64,000 nucleotides of DNA, taken from assembly GCA_003574785.1 (NCBI GenBank), contig QORU01000011.1:62001-126000 (forward strand), in the 5' to 3' direction. Within the stretch, counting starts at the first letter, position 1, and each line of letters opens with the position of its first letter. The notes below the pieces were generated by a model. The model did not search any database, was not told where the DNA came from, and saw nothing but the letters and a program-made list of their open reading frames with translations. The position numbers were made by a program, and so were the translations under genes. Positions 60,881 through 64,000 of the stretch are shown one piece after another. Origin of the DNA: Taklimakanibacter deserti. GTDB taxonomy: Bacteria > Pseudomonadota > Alphaproteobacteria > Rhizobiales > Aestuariivirgaceae.

Positions 60881-61011
60881 GGTCTGGTGCGCTCGCTCGA
60901 AACCTCTTCGAGGGCAGCCCGCAATTTCATCGCGCGCCGGCGCGCCTCATCGAGGTCCTTCGCATATGGCTCGGCGAGCTTCGCCACGAGGTCGGCGTCC
61001 GGTGATGTCAT
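60877..61011 (-). CDS. Small helical protein (44 residues)
   Basis: 44 residues, MTSPDADLVAKLAEPYAKDL at the N-terminus and a charged helical remainder (DEARRRAMKLRAALEEVSSE). ATGA overlap with the amidase start and just 2 bp after the EctC-like gene, so it is in the operon. It occupies the place of AtzG in amidase operons (a small partner subunit), but does not show the DUF4089 pattern. Role unknown. Confidence 0.55.
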   Translation of the reverse strand: MTSPDADLVAKLAEPYAKDLDEARRRAMKLRAALEEVSSERTRP

Positions 61012-61013
61012 TG

Positions 61014-61394
61014 TCAGTAGGACGAGGTGCCGGCGCCGGCGAGGTCGTGCTTCTCATCGCCCTTGATCGGCGGATTGAACACGCTCACCAGCCGCATGTC
61101 GGTCCAGGCCCGCAAGCGATGCGGATCATGCTGGTCGAGCGCATAGAGCGTGCCGCGCCTGATCTCATGCTTGCGCCCTTGCGTGTCCTCGATCTCGCCT
61201 TCCCCTTCGATGCAATAGCAGGCTTCGAGATGATGACGATACTGGATGAAGATGTCGGTGCCGGCGAGGATCAGCGTCTCGGTGAAGGCGAAGCCCATGC
61301 CGTCCTTCTCGATGAGGAAACGGCGGCTCTGGCCGTTGCCCCAATTGACATCCCGTTCCGTGCCCGCGATCTCGCGCAACGTCCTGACGATCAT
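61014..61394 (-). CDS. EctC-like ectoine synthase homologue (orphan)
   Basis: 126 residues, usual EctC length (about 130). Cupin with family residues in place, numbered as in characterised EctC: Thr40, Tyr52, His55, Glu57 (YRHHLEACYCIEGEGEIE), Tyr84, His92 (GTLYALDQHDPH) and Phe106 (VFNPP); N-terminus MIVRTLREIAGTERDV. EctC cyclises N-acetyl-diaminobutyrate to ectoine. No ectA, ectB, ectD or ask_ect is in the window, so the gene is an orphan among amidase, reductase and decarboxylase genes. Confidence 0.9.
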   Translation of the reverse strand: MIVRTLREIAGTERDVNWGNGQSRRFLIEKDGMGFAFTETLILAGTDIFIQYRHHLEACYCIEGEGEIEDTQGRKHEIRRGTLYALDQHDPHRLRAWTDMRLVSVFNPPIKGDEKHDLAGAGTSSY

Positions 61395-61403
61395 CCGTCC
61401 CTC

Positions 61404-62201
61404 CTATTTGACTTGGTTAGAGCAATCCCAGCGGGGATCGCGCTCATGACGGATGAAAGGCGAATGGACCGGCGCCCCCGGCCGCAACTGGCGCAAGGTG
61501 TCATAATCCTCATCCGGATTGTAGGGGACGAGCGGACGCTCATCCAAGGATCGAAGGACTCGGGCGTAATCGCGCTCATAGCCGGCGATCATCGCCTGAT
61601 AATCCGCAAGCTCGTCGGGCCCGACGCCGCCCCGTATGCCATGCATGATGAAGGGCCTCAGGACATCGAAGCCGACATAGCGAAAAGCATAGAGGCTCGG
61701 CCACAATATGAGCTCGGTCTCGCCTTCCTGGCCGTTATAGGCGCAGGCCCGCGCCGAGGCGCCCGCCGTGGTCGAGGCGAGGAATCTCTTGCCCCGGCAA
61801 TGGCCGGTATCGTGGCGGCGCCCGCCCGAATACATGCCGCCATAGATGAAGACGCGGTCGATCCAGCCTTTGAGGATGGCGGGCAAGCCGAACCACCACA
61901 GCGGAAACTGGGCGATGACCAGATCCGCCCACATCAGATCCTCGATCTGGCGCGTCACATCGGGCGGCGTCGCGCCATCCTCATGCGCCCAGCGCTGCTC
62001 GCTCTGCACATCGAAGCGGTCGGCCTTGCGCCGCTTCCGATAGTGGCGCGGATGCTCGACCGGATCGAGCGCGATGGCGGCGAGATCGGTCAGCCGCACT
62101 TCCGCCCCTTGCTGCTCGAGGATGTCTTTGGCAAATCGAGCGAGGTGATGATTGTAGGATTGCTGCTCGGGATGGGCGACGATGATGAGCGCCTTCACCA
62201 T
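61404..62201 (-). CDS. NAD(P)H quinone oxidoreductase-like flavodoxin-fold protein
   Basis: 265 residues. Quinone-reductase-type flavodoxin fold (MdaB/NQO1-like): KALIIVAHPEQQSYNHHLAR, WADLVIAQFPLWWFGLPAIL with KGWIDRVFIYGGMYSGG. The C-terminal 70 residues extend past the usual fold (RSLDERPLVPYNPDEDYDTL). ATG 62201 overlaps the end of the TPP-enzyme gene by 7 bp. Likely two-electron reduction of a quinone-like or enone substrate in the local pathway. Confidence 0.85.
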   Translation of the reverse strand: MVKALIIVAHPEQQSYNHHLARFAKDILEQQGAEVRLTDLAAIALDPVEHPRHYRKRRKADRFDVQSEQRWAHEDGATPPDVTRQIEDLMWADLVIAQFPLWWFGLPAILKGWIDRVFIYGGMYSGGRRHDTGHCRGKRFLASTTAGASARACAYNGQEGETELILWPSLYAFRYVGFDVLRPFIMHGIRGGVGPDELADYQAMIAGYERDYARVLRSLDERPLVPYNPDEDYDTLRQLRPGAPVHSPFIRHERDPRWDCSNQVK

Positions 62202-62716
62202 TTCTTCTTCCCCAGCATGCGCTGCGAGATCAGTATGGCGATCTGCTGCTCGGCTTCGAAAGCGAATGTGCAGGAGGACTCGGCCATATCGAGAAGGTCC
62301 TCGGGCGTGTCGGCGCGCAGGCAGTGGACGCCCATGGCATGGAGCGATGTCCCCGTCGCGCGTCCCATCGGCACCTGCCAGGGATTGAACTCGGCCCATT
62401 CGCCGCGCATCGTCACCAGCATCAGGAGCGGGAAGCGCGACATCGCGGCCAGCGACAGCATATTGATGCAGTTGCCGACGCCGCTCGACTGCATGAGGAG
62501 CACGCTGCGCTGGCCGCCAAGCCAGGCGCCGGCGGTGAGCCCGATGCCCTCCTCCTCGGTGGTGAGCACCGTCGATATGACATCGGGATCGGCCAGGAAG
62601 AGCTCGATGAGCTTCGAATGACCGGCGTCGGGCACATAGGCCATTTGCCGGATATTCGCCTGCTTCAGGATCTGGTGGAGTCTGGCGGGCCAGTTCTCGA
62701 TGGCGGCGTCCGTCAC
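62195..62716 (-). CDS. TPP-binding decarboxylase alpha subunit-like (ComD/sulfopyruvate type)
   Basis: 173 residues, the N-terminal (PYR) domain of TPP enzymes as a separate subunit: AYVPDAGHSKLIELFLADPD, STVLTTEEEGIGLTAGAWLG with the conserved Glu activating TPP, QSSGVGNCINMLSLAAMSRF, LVTMRGEWAEFNPWQ. Matches sulfopyruvate/phosphonopyruvate decarboxylase alpha subunits. A beta (PP) subunit that binds the cofactor pyrophosphate is needed but is not encoded nearby in this window; the next genes are an oxidoreductase and EctC. Confidence 0.87.
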   Translation of the reverse strand: MTDAAIENWPARLHQILKQANIRQMAYVPDAGHSKLIELFLADPDVISTVLTTEEEGIGLTAGAWLGGQRSVLLMQSSGVGNCINMLSLAAMSRFPLLMLVTMRGEWAEFNPWQVPMGRATGTSLHAMGVHCLRADTPEDLLDMAESSCTFAFEAEQQIAILISQRMLGKKKW

Positions 62717-62817
62717 GTGCGTTTCCTTCCCCTGTGTTCCGTCTCAGATAAGGCAACTGCCCCAAAAGGATGACTGCCGGTTTTTGTGATCAGCTATAAA
62801 GCGGGGCGAGAGCTTCC

Positions 62818-63663
62818 TCACCAGGAGGCGGAAGCCGTCATGCCGATGGGCACCGTTTCCGAGCCGGTCCAGCATTCGAGCGCGCCATCCCGCAAAGGCG
62901 CGGAGCGGACTCGGAAGGGCTGGCGATGCGTCAGAGGCGCCATGCCGCGATAGGAAAGCCGGCGGGGCGCGCGCCCGGCAATCGCCGCCGCATGATAGAG
63001 CAGCAAGGTCGCCTGGAGCGGGCCATGCACCACGAGCCCCGCATAGCCCTCTTCGCGCATCGCATATTCGACATCGTAGTGAATGCGATGGCTGTTGAAG
63101 GTGAGCGCCGAATAACGGAACAAAAGGACGGGTGAAGGATCGATCACCGTTTCTGCGACATGTGCCTCGGCAGCTGCTTCCGGCGTCGCCGCTTCGCCGC
63201 TTGGCTTGTCGCGATAGACGATATCGTGACGCTCGCGGATGCATGTCGAGCCATGGGCGCTGAACTCATGGACGACGGTCACGAAGCACAATGGCCCGGA
63301 GCGGCCCCTCTTGAGCGCGACATCCGCGATGCGCGACCGGCGCATGACGGTATCGCCGACCCGCAAGGGCGCCAGCAATTCGAGCTCGCCGCCCGCCCAC
63401 ATGCGGCGCGGCAAAGGCACCGGCGGCAGGAAATCGCCTCGCTTCGGATGCCCGTCGACATCGGCCTCGGCGAGCGTCGACAGGCGCGGCGCCAGGCACC
63501 AATGGAAGGCGAGCGGCGCCGGATCGCCCTTCTGCGGGAGGGAGAGATCGCCGCCGATCGTCGCTCTGAACGCGCGGACCCGTTCGACGGTAATCTCGTC
63601 TTCGGCACTTTCCGTTCGCCCGACCCAGGCCTGCAAAGAATCGACGTCGATCGCGGTGGTCAT
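62818..63663 (-). CDS. Mesaconyl-C4-CoA hydratase-like MaoC protein
   Basis: 281 residues, double hotdog fold: N-terminal FAS1/MaoC-like dehydratase half (EDEITVERVRAFRATIGGDL, LAFHWCLAPRLSTLAEADVD) and C-terminal MaoC half with hydratase Asp/His in FNSHRIHYDVEYAMREEGYA and GLVVHGPLQATLL. Such proteins hydrate mesaconyl-C4-CoA or itaconyl-CoA. The preceding CoA-transferase gene overlaps by 4 bp (ATGA), the usual partner. Confidence 0.85.
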   Translation of the reverse strand: MTTAIDVDSLQAWVGRTESAEDEITVERVRAFRATIGGDLSLPQKGDPAPLAFHWCLAPRLSTLAEADVDGHPKRGDFLPPVPLPRRMWAGGELELLAPLRVGDTVMRRSRIADVALKRGRSGPLCFVTVVHEFSAHGSTCIRERHDIVYRDKPSGEAATPEAAAEAHVAETVIDPSPVLLFRYSALTFNSHRIHYDVEYAMREEGYAGLVVHGPLQATLLLYHAAAIAGRAPRRLSYRGMAPLTHRQPFRVRSAPLRDGALECWTGSETVPIGMTASASW

Positions 63664-64000
63664 GACGGCACGGCCATGGCGGAGAATTCCCGCCGGATCG
63701 CGTCGCTGTGCTCGCCGAGCGCCGGCACTTTGGCCCGAGCGACATCGGGATGAAGCGGCGGTGCCGCGAGTTCGAAGGATCCGCCCGGAACCTCGCTCGC
63801 CGTGCGGCGCAAGGCCGGATGGGTGGCGAGATCGGCGACCGTCGACACCTTGCCCCAGGCGAGCTGCGCCTGCTCGAGCCTTTGGATCGCTTCGGCGGTC
63901 GAGAGCCTGGCGAAGATGGGCCTGATCTCCGCATCGAGCTCGATGCGGTGGATGAGGCGGGAGGGATTGTCGCGGAAGCGGATGTCGTCGACGAGCTCGG
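63660..64000 (-). CDS. CoA-transferase family III (CaiB/BaiF), C-terminal part
   Basis: The gene enters from the right edge and ends at 63660; about 113 residues are visible. C-terminal CaiB/BaiF features: RDNPSRLIHRIELDAEIRPI, LEQAQLAWGKVSTVADLATH, FELAAPPLHP and PALGEHSDAIRREF. Transfers CoA between acids, probably succinyl-CoA and a mesaconate- or itaconate-type acid, given the hydratase that follows in the same transcript. Confidence 0.85.
   Translation of the reverse strand, partial: ELVDDIRFRDNPSRLIHRIELDAEIRPIFARLSTAEAIQRLEQAQLAWGKVSTVADLATHPALRRTASEVPGGSFELAAPPLHPDVARAKVPALGEHSDAIRREFSAMAVPS

Noticed and set aside
1..64000. Search for tRNA, rRNA, integrase, transposase or plasmid genes
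   Set aside because: None seen by reading both strands. A tRNA scan would be needed to be certain.

Overview
The window is GC-rich (about 63% by eye) and densely coded. It carries several ABC sugar importers with dedicated regulators, nadABC under a Nudix-type repressor, a thiamine-precursor ECF importer behind a TPP riboswitch, and a Moc-like desaturase/Rieske set. This points to an alphaproteobacterium of the Hyphomicrobiales (Rhizobiales), probably a soil or plant-associated heterotroph. I saw no tRNA, rRNA, CRISPR array, insertion sequence, phage gene or replication origin. The region reads as chromosomal accessory metabolism.

Layout. 1-4703 (-): the first 1567 residues of a very large secreted protein with six DUF11-like repeats; its end lies beyond the left edge. 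4793-11176: LysR regulator, methylmalonate-semialdehyde dehydrogenase (mmsA), a penicillin-acylase-family hydrolase and a dimethylformamidase large-subunit-like protein. 11173-19183: sugar importer of the MalK/UgpC type with a PfkB kinase, an amidohydrolase and a BtpA/SgcQ protein, divergent from a SorC/DeoR regulator; an inverted operator pair sits between them. 19250-23613: NrtR/NadQ-like regulator and nadA-nadB-nadC with overlapping start/stop codons. 24049-33273: GntR regulator, a RbsB/A/C-type importer and five oxidoreductase, lactonase or aldolase genes that look like a sugar-acid pathway. 33270-41434: NTF2-like protein, HxlR regulator with a PaoABC-like molybdenum aldehyde oxidase, a frameshifted DUF417 gene, MarR and LysR regulators, a flavin reductase and small hypotheticals. 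41431-46242: AlkB-like dioxygenase, RidA protein, ykoC-D-E-F and the riboswitch.

46298-57263 is the most interesting block. A leftward operon encodes a MocD-like di-iron desaturase/hydroxylase, a Rieske ferredoxin, a ferredoxin reductase, a divergent PanB-like protein and two Gfo/Idh/MocA oxidoreductases. It faces a rightward unit with a LacI regulator, a mutarotase-like protein and a FrcBCA-type importer. Near-identical palindromes (CATCATTTTGATG / CCTCATTTTGAGG) lie before the leftward operon, before lacI and before the transporter. My inference is a LacI-controlled system for importing and oxidatively demethylating an O-methylated sugar or inositol, related to rhizopine mocDEF.

57330-64000: NmrA-like reductase with a divergent LysR; then a leftward cluster with an amidase, a 44-residue protein, an orphan ectoine synthase (EctC) homologue, a flavodoxin-fold quinone reductase, a TPP-binding decarboxylase alpha subunit without a beta partner, a mesaconyl-CoA hydratase-like MaoC protein and the C-terminal end of a CoA-transferase cut by the right edge.
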